A stretch of DNA of 64,000 bases from Gordionus sp. m RMFG-2023. Taxonomy: Eukaryota > Nematomorpha > Gordioida > Chordodea > Parachordodidae. Location of the stretch: assembly GCF_954871325.1 (NCBI RefSeq), contig NC_088775.1, forward strand, positions 71,773,561 through 71,837,560. Reading direction: 5' to 3'. Position 1 is the first letter of the stretch. Each line of letters begins with the position of its first letter. The translations under genes were made by a program, and so were the position numbers. Shown here one piece after another: positions 11,301-26,300 of this stretch. The notes under the pieces are model-generated. The model did not search any database, was not told the DNA's origin, and saw only the letters and a list, made by a program, of their open reading frames with translations.

Positions 11301-14300
11301 TTTTAAAAATTTTTTACCAAGATTTCTTTAAAAAAATATTTCGGTCAGGGTATGCAAATTTTTTCTACGACCTTGGTATTTAAAAAAAAAATTAAAATAT
11401 ACCACCTATTCGGCTTTTACTGATCATTTTATCGGCGAATATGATACATAAAATAAATTTATATTATCTCCTCATTTGTCGTAAAAGGAGTAAGTTTGAT
11501 TCATCACACTTTTAATTTGACTAGTCGATGGTAATTCCTTTCCTCTTGTAAATCTTTTATATAACTATCAGTCATTGGTGCTCTCTCCCTGGCAGCATAC
11601 ATAATTGCCTGAATTTAGATCAGAGAAATGAGGGATAAAATGTTACTTATCTTTTTACTTTACAATGTGTATTATATTTTAAATATCTCGAGTGTATCTT
11701 TGTTAATTTTAATTTGATTGATTATCACCAAAAATAATGATTAATCAAATAATTAATTTGAATAGTATTTTACTAGAAATATTTTCTAAGGATCGAAAAA
11801 ATATAAATAGGAAATATGATAAGTGAATGAATGTGATATATTGTTCTATGATACACAATTTTTAGATATATTTTATTTATTTTTAATTTTAATAGATAAT
11901 AATGACGATTTTAAATATTCGGCCTGGCCTGGTCCAGGTATTTTTTAAAAATAAAATTTTAAGCCTATCCTGGGTATTTTTTTAAATAATTTATTAAGCC
12001 CGGCCCAGTCTGGGTATATTATAAAAGAGATACGTACCGCAGGTCTCTGATAATTATTAATATCAATTCAAATATTTGTGGTAAGCATTGCATTTTTGTT
12101 TTTAGTATCTTAAAAATGAAAAATATTTTATAATATAAAAAGATAATTTTTAAGATGCAATAATATATAACATTGAAAAAAATAAGTTACATGAAGTTTA
12201 GATAGATGGATTAAACAAAATTTAGTTAAATAAAGAATAACTATAATATTTGACTTAATTATAAGAAATTTTGCTGTTTTTGATATATAGATTATTATTT
12301 TTTTGTTATTTGATTATTATTGGGAATATCATGAATAATATTCATACAAAATATTAAGTTATTTTTCTGATATTTTGAGGGGGGGGTGGTGGGGGTTCTA
12401 TTTCAAAAATGTTCTAGATTTATCATATATTGTCTAAAATTTAAAAATAAATGTGTGATAAATTTAATGTTTTTTTGTTGAAATAATAGGTACATTTACA
12501 TTCAACAATATTATTTATATAAAAATAAAATGAGATTATATAAATAATTTCTTTTTATTTAATCTCTTATACATTTTTAAAAGTTAGGATCTCTGATTAT
12601 AACTTGGGATCATTTCTTTTTTAGTAGTAACTTTCCAATTTCTGTAAAATGTAGGTTTGTTTTTGTAGTAAACTGTGTTACTATTGTTAATTAATATCGA
12701 ATTAGTGGGAGAGACTGGAATATCTGTGGAATCTTTATTCCAATTCTATCTAATAAAAATAATAATGATTATGATTATATAAAATCTTTCCATTATATAC
12801 GATTTTTTAATATGCAAATACATTTAAAATTCATAAAATATATTGAAAAATATAATTACATATGAGTATTCTTAAAAATATATTGAAAAATATAATTAAA
12901 TATAAGTATTAGTGAAGGTCAACGGTCCGGTCCTATCGGTCTTAGACCGGGATCGGACCGGACCGATTGTCGGACCGATCTTTTTCTTGAGGACCGTGGT
13001 CCGGACCGGTCTTTTTATTTTTTACCGTCCGGACCGGTCTTTTATTATTGTTTAAGTTTGCTTTCCTATACAATTAATATAATTTTTTTGTATATTTTAT
13101 TTTATGATATTTTTCTAGAGGAGTCATTTTAGATTTTGTTAATTTTTATTTTACAATATGAAAACCATAAGTTTGTCCAAGAAACATTTTACTTATAGTC
13201 CCAATAAAAACATAGAGTATGTGTTCACTGCAGTACCAAATTTAATGTATCGTCAGCACCTAGTAACAAAATAATTGTTTATAATTTTTTAAGCAATAAA
13301 TTAATCAAAATAGGCAATAATATTATTAAAATATTTTAGTTATTATATAGTTCTATTTTTTTTAAAGAAACTGTCTGTATAATTTATTGTAAAAATTACT
13401 TAACCTTATTCTTAATAAAATAATTAAGTACCTTAAGCAGACATCTGATAAAACATAAAATATATACTTCTAATGATGAAAATGAAAATATCTCAAAAAA
13501 CACAATCTACTCTTAATTTTAATATGCCCTCTACAAGCACAAAATCTTTTTTTTCAATACCATTGGATAAATTTTATTGTTTATATAATACTCTTATATT
13601 TAATAAAATGATAAACAAATCAAATTAGGTTAAAAAATATGTTTTTTAGGACCGGTCTTTTTATTTAGGACCACGGTCTGGGTCGATTTTTTTCTTAAGG
13701 ACCGTGGTCCGGTCCGAGGGTATCGGTCCAGTCCGGACCAAAGACCCGACCGTGACCTTCACTAATAAGTATTCATAAAAATATAACAATTATTCTCTAT
13801 TCAAATTAATATTCAAATATAACATCTCCGCCCCTTAAGATTAGTCTTTTACCGCCTTTGTTGAATTCCCATCTTCCTGTACGGCAAACTCTATACCATT
13901 GCTCGAGGACGCTCATATCGTCGGACAAAACCTCAATTTTTGTCTTCCTCCACACGACCAACATTCTAATCTGTTTCTCCTAACCCCATACGGTTCCACT
14001 CTTCTTTCAATCCTCTGTCTTCGGGGTACCTCCTGTAATATCTCCCCGTATCTTTGTTGCGCCTCTGTTCTTGCCGCCTCCATCCATCTCGGCTGATCCG
14101 TCCACTTCTCTGATTTCCATCTTAATGATCTTATTACCTATTCTGAAGTAAGATGCCATCTAAAAAAAATTACTATAAAATATGTATTCCATAATCTTCT
14201 AATCATCTACTAATTCTTTGGTCATTCTTAACCATTTACTCTATCATTAATTTCTTTCATCGACCATGATGATTCTCCTAATTAAATCTATCATCTATTT

Positions 14301-17300
14301 AACCCTTGATACATTATTATTCTCCTAAATTGTCTATCATCAATTTCATTTCATCCGACAATATGATTCTCCATTTAGGTCTATAATCAATTTATCTTCT
14401 TATAAATTATGGTTCTCATCATTATGTCTATCACTAATATGATTCTCATAATTATGTCTATCCTCAATTTATCTTCTTAAAAATTGATTCTCATAATTAT
14501 GTATATCATCAATATAATTCTCATAATAATGTCTATCATCAATTTATCGCGGAGGAAGACACAAATTGAGGTTTTGTCCGACGATTATAGCGTCCTCGAG
14601 CAATGGTATAGAGTTTGCCGTACAGGAAGATGGGAATTCAACAAAGGCGGTAAAAGACTAATCTTAATCGGAGATGTTATATTGAATATTAATTTGAATA
14701 GAGAATAATTGTTATATTTTTATGAATACTTATATTTTTCAATATATTTTTATGAATACTCATATGTAATTATATTTTTCAATATATTTTATGAATTTTA
14801 AATGTATTTGCATATTAAAAAATCGTATATAATGGAAAGATTTTATATAATCATCATCATTATTATTTTTTATTAGATAGAATTGGAATAAAGATTCCAC
14901 AGATATTCCAGTCTCTCCCACTAATTCGACATTAATTAACAATAGTAACACAGTTTATTATTAGAATAAACTTTGGTTTTCTAAAGCCTGATAAATCACT
15001 CTTTCGGCACCAATGTAGTAAACTGTGTTACTATTGTTAATTAATGTCGAATTAGTGGGAGAGACTGGAATATCTGTGGAATCTTTATTCCAATTCTATC
15101 TAATAAAAAATGATTATGATTATATAAAATCTTTCCATTATATACGATTTTTTAATATGCAAATACATTTAAAATTCATAAAATATATTTAAAAATATAA
15201 TTACATATGAATATTCATAAAAATATGTTGAAAAATATAATTAAATATAAGTATTCATAAAAATATAACAATTATTCATAATTCAAATTAATATTCAAAT
15301 ATAACAGTTTTTATTTTTAGAAAGAACATTTAAATAAGGTTTGAATATATTATATTCTTAGAAATTCTTAACATTCTGGCAATTTTTTTTATAATGGATT
15401 TTTTGAAATTTTTTATATGTTATTAAATATAACAAACGAATAATTTATTTGAATGATTCGAATTACTAGTTGAATATTATTCAAATAAATAAAATATGTG
15501 ATATATAAAAATTGGATCATTACATAAACTTAATTTTCTTAAATTTTTTTTCATATTTATTGGTTTTGCTTTTGGTTCAAGCCCTAATAGTATCTTTAGA
15601 TTTTTTTTTAAATTTTTGATATACAATTCATAAATAAAACATAAAAATTTATTATTCACATCCATTATGCTGTTTTTATATTAGATAATCTGGACTCAAG
15701 AAGATCCATTTTGCCCCATATGCTTGTCTACCCCAATTCCAGGTTATTAAATGGGTTATTAGCTAAATAATTATTGTCATAAATCTGTATATTTATTATA
15801 AATTTGAATAATTTGAAAGTAATCATATTATCTTTTAATCCAAACATTATATAATATATACACTATTTAAACGCAGTAATATTTAAGATGAGTATTTATA
15901 GTAAGACTAGCTTAGAAAACAGGGACCTGGAGTGAACCAGAATGAACCGCTAAACCTTTATAAATATCTGAACCGTAGCTCTATCGATGTAATTGAACCT
16001 TTATATAAAAGTTAACTGGTTTGAACCTAATTCAGCCAAAATAAATAAATTACCTTTATTACATTCTTTTCCTTGTGGTGTATTACATATTTTACCATAT
16101 CTGCGCCGTTATTTATAATTATTAAATTATCAAAATATTTGTTTAATATCCATAAGAAGCAGAGTTAAAGTAGCGCGCTACACGCTATCTTTTTTGGTAA
16201 TGATAGCTAATAGCGCGCTACTCCCAATTATTAATTTAGCGTTTTTAAAAATAAAATGATAATATAAACGTGAAAATTTAAATATAATATCATAATTAAT
16301 TATAATTTTTATGATTTATTATTTAATTCTGAAATATATATTTTCAATTTGTATTATAAACCTAAATCATCTGGTGTAAATTATTTAAAATGTCATTGCA
16401 AATGGATATCCAAATCAATGTAAGTGAGTCAGACAATGATGATATATGAAATGGAAGGTACCCTGGAAGAAAATATTCTTGATAACAATAGTACACATTT
16501 TCCATTTCCAAAATTTGAAAAATATTTTTAAATTAATGTAAAAACAAAGTGGCTACAAATTAATTTGTTTAAAATGTAAAAAAATTATATCCTCAAATGA
16601 ATTTAATAGCTTTAACCTCAAAAAACACTAAAGGTAATTGTCATTTTTGAATTCTAATAGTATTTATTTTATAAGAATGTTCATGCCAACAGTTTTAAAG
16701 AGATAGAAAAACATCGTAATAATTTTAGTATAGGGGAGACTGCATCCAAAAAGACCAATTCAATTCATAAATTTTCTCAGATACTGGCTGATAAAGTCAT
16801 TGTCGATTTTATAATTGTTACAGCTCAGCCAATGTCCTTGGTTGGTAATCCATCATTTATCATGATGATTTAAGCTCTATCCCCTGGTACAACAATTTTA
16901 TGTACACTAACGATTAAGATAGCAGATAACTTTGAAGTGATGAAAGATGCTTTAATAGCAGAGTTGTCAGAGATATCCTATATTTGTATCACGGCAGATA
17001 TTTGGACACATAACAGAAGGTAAAAACTTATTTTTATTTATAAATTGATCTGATATTAATATTTTTATAGCTTATTTAGGAATCACAGGCCATTGATTAT
17101 ATCCTAAGTCTTTAAAAAGAAGTCTATTAGCCCTCAAAAAGATAATAGGATGCCAGACATTTGCAAATAAAATTTGATTCATCCCCATTTTAAACTAAAC
17201 TGGCCATATATCAATTCCGATGATGCTAAAGATCAACGTGATAGGCTCATGGTAAAGCTGAATAGTCTCATATCAAACAAAGATGCCCTAGTTACAACAA

Positions 17301-20300
17301 CAAAAACAACTTTCACTGATAATTTTTTTGAAATAAAGGATACTAATATAATTGAAAATCCTCTAGACGCGATTTTTGATTTTTAATTCTTTTGATAATT
17401 TTTCTTATATTAAAAATATGTACATACATAATACTGCCTTACCCTCAAGTGCTAGTGTTGGGAGATTATTTAGTTAGGCGAGACTTATACTTTCTGATCG
17501 TCGCTCTAGACTTGGGAATGATAGTATAGAAATGATTTATTAAAATGCAACAAAATAAATAAAAAATGAATATTATCATAAATAGTTATTTTTATTGCAT
17601 AAATTTGTAGTCTTTTTGCTTAATTTTTTTTATATAATAAACTAACTATATTTAAATATTTATAAATGATGATTTTTATTTATTATATATTATACAATTA
17701 AATTTTAAGCAAAAAATAAAACAAATTTATTTCTAATTTTTTTTACAAAAAGTAGCAGCTAATAGCGCGATACTTTTTGATAGGTAGCGATAGCGGTACG
17801 CTATTTTTTGATAGGTAGCGATAGCGGTACGCTATTTTTTGGTACGATAGCGGTAACCCGCTACTTTTAAAATTAGGGTTTAACAACTCTGATAAAAGTA
17901 TGTATTAATTTTTCACTATGACTTAAATTAATCTACAATCTTTTAACTGTTCTTATAGTATTAGAGCATTCCTATTTCCTATATTTTAGTATGCAAAATA
18001 TCTAAATAATCAATTTTTGATTTCGTTATATTAATTAATCTAAAAAATCATCAATTTTTATATATTGGGAATCAAAGAAATTTTACTAACTAAAATTATA
18101 TAAACTTGATTTTATAGTACTTGAGGTTCCCACAACACAATTGTCTGTTAAAAGGGCTTTTTCTGGGCTAAAATTTGTGTTATCGCCACAACGAACAAAA
18201 TCCTATATTAGAAAATATATTACTTATACATTCAAATAATATATTAGAAATGAGTTATGATTCTTATATATTATTCATAGATACTTATAATAAAACTAAA
18301 TTAATTTCATTTATTTTATAAGTAAACAATATTATTAACTTAAGTGATGGCAAAATTTTTTATAAGTAATATTTATAAATAAAATTACTATACGATGGTG
18401 TTGCTTCGATAAAAATAATTTTGAAAAAATTTCTACTCGTAATGAATCTTTTACAATTAGCTGAACCGAACCGAAACTTTATAAATTTTTTCTTAAGAAC
18501 CCTAACCGAACATTAATTATTATAATTTTTTACACACTGAACCGTTATAAATAAAAGTTCCGGTCCCTGTTAGAAAATCAAAAAAGTAAATAATTTTTTG
18601 GTTTTTAAAATAATGTTTTTTTTTGTTTTAAAATCCTCTTTGTTTTGTTTTTGGTTTATTTATATATGCCTTTTTACGTTTTCATTTTGAATATTGCTTA
18701 TTAAAAATTTTATTGCGTATTTTGTTTCTCTGCATCTAAATTTATTCAGGCTTAGTCATATAAATATTTGAAATTTTACTATTAATTTTACCAACATACA
18801 TCACATGCATAAAAACTCCTGGTCTAAAATTCTTATCAATTTTTAAAAAAAAGTACATTGGCTTTTAAGTTATTATTAATTTTTTAATTCTTCAGGATTA
18901 TAATATTATACTATCTCCAATTTAATAGCCAAATTGACCAAATGTGGACACATTTTTTGTTGGCCCTGCATTCTGCATTACCTGGATTTGAGCGAAAAAT
19001 ATTGGCGGAGATGTCCCATATGCTATGAATCTGTTAAAAGGGACGATTTGAAAAGGTTGATATAATTTATATGATAAATTTTTTATAATAATACCTCATC
19101 CTAGCTCAACCACATTATATTACTACTTTTTTGACATAATTAGTTCTGTATATGAACAGTCCCTTGAAGAAAACTTATTTGTCAAACAAAAATACCAAAT
19201 TGTCTTAGTATTTTAGGAAATTTTTTTAATTCATATTAAACCCCCCCCCCCATTCCCTTCATTTTTTAAAATTTAATTTACATATTAATTTATTCATTGA
19301 TCATAAAATAATATTTCGAAATAACCAATTAATAGTGTTGTATTTATTCATTTTTTTAAATAATTAATTCCTTTTTTTTATTAATTTTTTTATATTGTTT
19401 TGTTATTACTTTTTAGAATATTATAATTAATTATTATTGTGGTGTTTATTCATTTTTTTAAATAATGAATTCCTTTTTTTTATATTTTGAATATTATAAT
19501 TAGTTATTATTATTATTAAATTATAATTTTAGTTGGGCATTGTTAGTATATGTTAAAATTATTAATTTCTTTCGTTATTCAAATTTTTTTTGGTTAAAAA
19601 ATGTTATTTGAATATTAAAAGATAAAAGATATATATACGAAACAAAATCATTTTTATAATTAATTCACCAATTATTATTCAATTAATTCTATTTCAAAAT
19701 ATAAAAAAAAGGAATTCATTATTTAAAAAAATGAATAAACACCACAATAATAACTAATTATAATATTCAAAAAAGTAATTACATAACAATATAAAAAAAT
19801 TAATAAAAAAAAAAATTAATTATTTAAAAAAATGAAAAAATACAACAAATAGTATTCTGTAGACATACAGGTTGGCCAAAGCCTGGCCTTACAGCTGAAA
19901 AAAATAATAGAATATTTTTTCACTTCTTTTATCAAAATAAAATTAGAATTTCTCTGTGATAAGGACAAAGCAATCAGCGATTTTTACTTCTGACTTAATA
20001 AAAATGCGTTAAATTTATTTTTCGAAAATTTTTAGTTTTGTAAGACTCTCTGGTTCCTGGACCCCTACATTTAATAACATTTACAAATTTGATGAAGAGA
20101 ATGGTAACTAATTTGGTCTGAACTATGGTGAAGTTATTAAAACCATATTTCACTTTTATATTTATTTTTTGCAACACTTTACAAAAATAATTTTTTCAAA
20201 CATAACCTTTTTTGCAAAATAATACTTTTCATGTGTTTCTTTTATAAGGGGATAATCAATCACTTATATTCCAAGTTATAATGCCATTGATAAGCATCGT

Positions 20301-23300
20301 ATCAGCTTGGGATTGAACCAACTTTTTATATATAAAATTTGATATATATATATACTTTTAAAATAAGCGTAAAGATTAAAAGAGTATCTAAACATAAAGT
20401 AGGAGATATGATAACCATGATACTAATGAAACGCAGAAAGGGTTCTATATGCATTCAAAATGTAATCGCCGATGAGCTTAACTTATCTGCCGCAACTTAT
20501 GAAAAAGGTATAGAACTTACGTTAATCTGATTTAATATGAACATGATCATTTTTAAATTAATTGAAATATTTTATCATAAAATATTCTATGGATCATAAT
20601 TAAATATTATCTTATACTACTTGTTTTCCATATTAAAAATTACAATTTTTTTTAAAGCGTCGTTTTAAAATAAAATATAGTATGGTATTTTAAGGGTTAA
20701 CCCAATTAAATCATCCTAATTCAAAATATATGTTGCGATATCATATAAATCAATATTCCAACTTCTCTAACGCATCCAAGAGACCTAACCCAGGCCCTTT
20801 ATAAAAAAAAAGCTTATAGGCCTGCCCATATTTAATATTTAAAAATCTCCTAAGCCCATAATATAAAATTTTACCGAAGTACATATCCAAAATTTTAATT
20901 TATTATATTTAATGAAAATAAACAATATTTTAGTGGAATACTAAAATTTATTATTAGAAGAAAAAATTGCAATATTTTAAGTTAGCAACTGTTTTAATTA
21001 AGTTAGTTTAAATGAAAGATTTTAGGCCCAAATCCATTAAAAAAATTTCAAAACTCAAGCCCAGCCTTTCTAGAAAATAAAATATTAAACCCCGGACTAT
21101 TGGTCAACCCGACCCTTGAAGGTCTATGGTCTAAAAATTGATACATGTATAATTTATTTTGACCATCTCTATCAATATTTTATTCTAACTCAAAAATTTG
21201 AAAATAGCGATCCCCCCTAATAAATATTAATTTTGATATTCGAAATATTAATAATAAAGATTTGGAAATGAGCGATTTTGCCAAGATCATCAGCGTTAGA
21301 AAGGCTTATGTCTATAACGAGATTTTGGAACCAGATAGGGAAAATTTGTTAGCCTTGTCTGAAGATCCTGATAATGTAACATTTTAAAAAAAATTTATTT
21401 TTAAATGCACATAATAGTTTGTTTTTTTTTCGTCACAGTATCATTTTTTTAAATATTGTTAGCCTGTTAAGGTTACTATGTTTTTGAAAAAAAGTCAGTT
21501 ATATGTGGCTAAAAAAATTATATTATAAATGATTAATCACTTCAAATGCAGATTTATTAAAACTTGCCATTTCATTCATTGGCTATTTTATTTGAATTTG
21601 TTTTCATTCAATTTTTAGATTAGCGAAATTCCTTATATAACCGAAGCATTGGAGGCTTTGCAGGTTTAAATTAATTCATTTTATAATAACACATTCACGT
21701 GAATGTATCTTCTTTTTTTAATTAAATTATTATTTTTTGCCTTCCCTTCATTTTATTTTTATTTCAGTAAAAAAATCTGCGTGTTAATTGATATAATAAT
21801 TGTTAAAAATGTAGTATATGTTTGGAATGTATTGGAGGTTTGTGAAGACACTATCTGGTCCTATCATTCATCTTATACTTAAACCAGAATGATTAATAGA
21901 CCGGATTTTTTGTTACTGTCGGTTCTCAATTTTCTAAAACTGCTAACTCATTATTTTATCTAGTAAAATATTACGCACACCTGAAGATTTTGCCCATAGA
22001 TGACACAAATGTTTGAACATCTATTAGCGAAATTTCGAGGCTTAGGAATATTTTTCTGGCTAATATATTGAGTTTACCATTTTAAAAAATTGGCTAAAAT
22101 CGAGCCGTTTAGCAACACTATTCTTGGGTTTCATTGTTATTTTTTTTAATGATTTTTATTAATCAAATGAAGTAAATAATGAAAATAATAGGAATAATTA
22201 ATATCGAATGTTTTTAATCCCATTTTATATAATATAATATTTTTTTTAAATTTCTTGTGATCAAGATAAAACGAAACGCGCTAGGACCCATCAATGAACA
22301 CTGGTTGGGAGACAAAAACGAATTCGGAAATTTAGATGACACCGAAATTATTTCGACAGACAGCGAAGATTGTTACTACTTTTATCAATGTAAAAAAATT
22401 ATATATGTATTTTTTTAATATTAATGAATATAAATCGTAAGGGATCCAAACCGAACCTGACCCGAACCGTTACGCTAAAAACCTGTATTTTTTTATCGAA
22501 CCTATACCACTAAAATAATTTCTAGCCGAACTTGAACCGAACCGCTAAAATGCCTCTAAACCGGTTCGAGCCTCATGATTATATGCCTATAAAATAATGT
22601 GTAAATTATTACTAGCATATTGTAAAAATTTTAATTTTATTCGAATTATTTTAAAGATTATTATCAATCACATTTGATTGATAAGTATCAGTCATAATTT
22701 TTATAAACTTTAATATATTGCCATTTTACAGCATTTTTAAAATATTTTAAGCTTATAAATTATAATGCTTAGAAAAAATTAAATCCAATATATAAATTAT
22801 ATATAGTATTATAAATGACACATCAAAATGTAATATCACTGATTGTTAAATAAATATGAAAGGCCATCAGGAGCAAATCTTGAGCGTCACATAAAAAGAA
22901 ACCACCCTCTAAAATTCGATAAAATTAACAAAATATTATAAGAGCCTAATAAAATAAAAAAGTTTAAGATGTTATCAAGCCAACAGACGATAGAAGAAGT
23001 ATTAAAAAACAAACAATATCAGTAAAACTAAATAAAAAAATAATAATTGATGATTGTACTGAGTTGGTCACTTTTAATAGCAGACCATTCAAATTAATCG
23101 ATGATAGTGGTTTTAAAAAAATTCTTGATCCTTATTAGAAGCCGTGGGTAAAATTAAAATTAATTCTCAAAATATTTAATCTAATGTTACAGAATATAAG
23201 CCTTAAGTATTTGGTAATATATAATCAAAGAAATAAATATTATAGGTAATTTTTCTAAAGATCCTAGGTTAAATAAAACTTTGAATATTTTAAACTATTA

Positions 23301-26300
23301 GAGAAATCAGAGTAATCGATGCCCAGAATTATGTAAATTGTTTGATATCATACTGGCAGTGTCAGCTACCCAAGTTAGTGTGGAAAGATGTTTTTCAACA
23401 ATTAAATTTAATACTATCTCTTTATAGATGTAATATGAGTGAACACGAATCTTGAAAATATATTAATTGTGCGGCTTAATAAAAAATTTTAAGTAAATAA
23501 AGTTAAATATTGTTCATATTAAAATTAATCATTGATATTTTGTATGATTTATAATTTAAATATTATTTTATAATCTGCAATTAATTAAAATGAAGGTTTT
23601 ATGTATGTTTTTTATTTTAATGATGAACTAAAAAAAATATACCTCCCTATACATAATTCGAATGTAGATGTGAATACAAAATGTTCAAACCAGTTTTTAG
23701 AGGTTCGAACCGAACCGATATATTTATTTTTTACGAACCGAACCTGAACCTTGAACCGTTATTTTTATCCGAACCTGAACCGATATTTGTTTCGGTTTGG
23801 ATCCCTGATTTTAGGGCTAAGAGACAAAAAATTGAATTTCAAAACCATAAACAATTTAGTTGTTATTTTGTATTCTTAAATATCAAATAACAAATTATAA
23901 TTTTTTAAAAAAAATCATGATATTCATTTTAAGTAAAAAAAAAAGTTATTTATTTACCGACCTACTACTTTCAGAGTTCTTCGTGGACCTCATTAAAAAA
24001 TTTAGGGCCAGATCCGGGCCATATTTGATATAAAAACGATTCAGAAACCCATAATAAGTTTGAAAAAAATTTTTCAAACCCATATCTAAAAATTTAATTT
24101 ATTGTATTTCATGAAAATATACAATAGGCGCTCATTTTGTTTACAAAAATTTATTATTATTAGAAGAAAAAAATTGCTTTTTTAAGTTATAAACTGTTTT
24201 AAATAAGCTAAATTTTAATTTAAAAAAATTTAGGCCCAAACCCATTAAAAGAATATACTTTTTTCACACATATGAAATAGCTATAGACGGACAACCATTA
24301 TACCTCAATCCTATCAACTTTAAAATGCTTTTAAGGACTAAAGAGGATTGCAACGATTCGACTAACCATAATTCCTTTAGCAATTTTAAAGACGGGACTT
24401 ACGAATGTAAAGTCAATGACAATGATAATAAATGCGAAAAATTTGATTGGACTGAATGGCCCCCCGTTTTGAAAGATATGATGATAGTAGATATGGAGAG
24501 CCGGGTTCAAACTTTGGAATTTAGAAAGCGATTTAGGTTTAAAATATAAAATAAACGTGACTGACAACCTTTAATAAATATACAAATCTGGCACACGTCC
24601 ACCCTTTATAGGCCACGAGCATGAACCCATGAGTAATAAATATTATTTACTATATTAATGAAAGCCCATAAAGAATGACGAGGTATCAGAATTTTCCCCT
24701 TAATTTGATGATAGATGAATCATAAATTTTCCCTCTATTTGATGATGAATGAATTAAAAATATTTCTCTTTATTTAATCATGGACCCCTTTATTAGATTT
24801 GACGTAAGATAAATCAGAAAAATGAAGGTAAATTTCTGAATCATAGCTCTCGTCAAAAATGATAGCGAATAGGAATTTTATCCTTAATTTGATGATGGAT
24901 GAATCCAAGTTCCCCTTTATTTGATGATGGATAAATCAGAAAAATAAAGGGGAAATTTCTGATTTATCTATCATTATATAAAGAAGAAAGGAAAATCTGA
25001 TTTCCCATCATTCTTGACAGGCAAAATCAATAAAATAGCCAAGTGCTACATAATCTAATATGGACATTCATTGTTTGATGAAGATGAAGTGAGATAATTG
25101 ATATTGAAAGCTGCATGTGAGAATTATATTTCAGATAGGTTTAATCTGATTTTAGCTAAATTATTTGACCTCTTTATAAGGGTTAGTTTATTCACCAAAG
25201 GTGATGAGATATTTATAATTTCAACTGTTACATTTACATTCTACCTTTGAATTTTTGTATTGAGTTTTTATACTCAGTATGCACAACAATGATATATTAT
25301 CTAAGAGATATCATTTTAATTTTTCAAAAAAATATTTACGGTAATTATTTCAATTATTATAATCAAATTTTGAGTTATATAAATTTTTATATTGTTCTTT
25401 AATAAATTTATATATCATTTCCTCTTCAATATTATTCTAGTTATAAAACAGAAATTCTGAATTGTATGCGAAAAAAATATGATCTCTCAGATAACATATC
25501 TTTTATGTCTGGACTATAAAATATCGAGACACAAAAATTTCAAAGGCTGAATGTAAATGTTATAAATTGAAGGCATAAATATTTTACAACTTTTGGTATA
25601 TAAACTAATCTCTATAAAGAGGTTAAATAATTAAGCTAAAATTGAAATTATCTGAAATATTCAGTATGAATGTCTTATTGCCCAAATCTAATAATCTGAC
25701 TCGCATTTATCTTCTATAAATCAAAATTTACCAAAAATATATATTATCCTTATAAAATATTGATCAAATAATCTAAGACTCTCATTTTTCTTCTATAAAT
25801 TAAAATTCACTAAAGTATATATTATCGTTATGATTAAATATCACCATTCAATCCCAGTATAAATATTTTATTGCTCAAATCAAATAATCTAAGTCTCTCA
25901 TTTTTCTTCAAAATTCACTAAAATATATATTATCGTTATTAAATATTGGTTAAAAATCACTATTCAATCTCATTAGAAATTTCTTATTTCCCAAATCAAA
26001 TAATTTAAGACTTAAATTTTTTTCTACAAATCAAAATTCACTAAAATAGATATTATCAGATCAGGATATTTTTATGAGAAATTTTTTAAAAACTATTAAA
26101 TTATATAAGTAGTGTAGTACATAATATTAATTATTATTCAACTTTTAAAATTATATAGATAAAATATAAATAACTCATAAGAAATTCTGAGGGCATAGTG
26201 ATAAGCAGCTGTGGCAATATTTAGATGTCTTTCTTAGTTACGAGTTCGATTCCACCTCTTGGCTTGTCGCATTTTTTTAAATGTGATAATTTTGACACAG

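Larger units (their letters stand above)
12664..15306 (-). mobile_element. rearranged LTR-retroelement locus with three LTR copies
   Basis: A fossil bounded by GTTTT target duplications (12659-12663 and 15307-15311). LTR copies of about 295 bp lie at 12664-13824 (3' LTR, carrying a later hAT insertion), 14675-14961 (inverted) and 15014-15306 (5' LTR). All have TG..CA ends. A primer-binding site (TTGGTGCCGAAAGAG, minus strand) abuts the 5' LTR, and a polypurine tract (AAGGGGCGGAGA, minus strand) abuts the 3' LTR. Most of the internal region is missing; what remains includes a Cys-rich, basic coding remnant. The LTR copies are close to identical apart from the insertion, so it is relatively young. 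It is broken, by loss of most of the interior and an inversion. The family is not certain. Confidence 0.75.
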
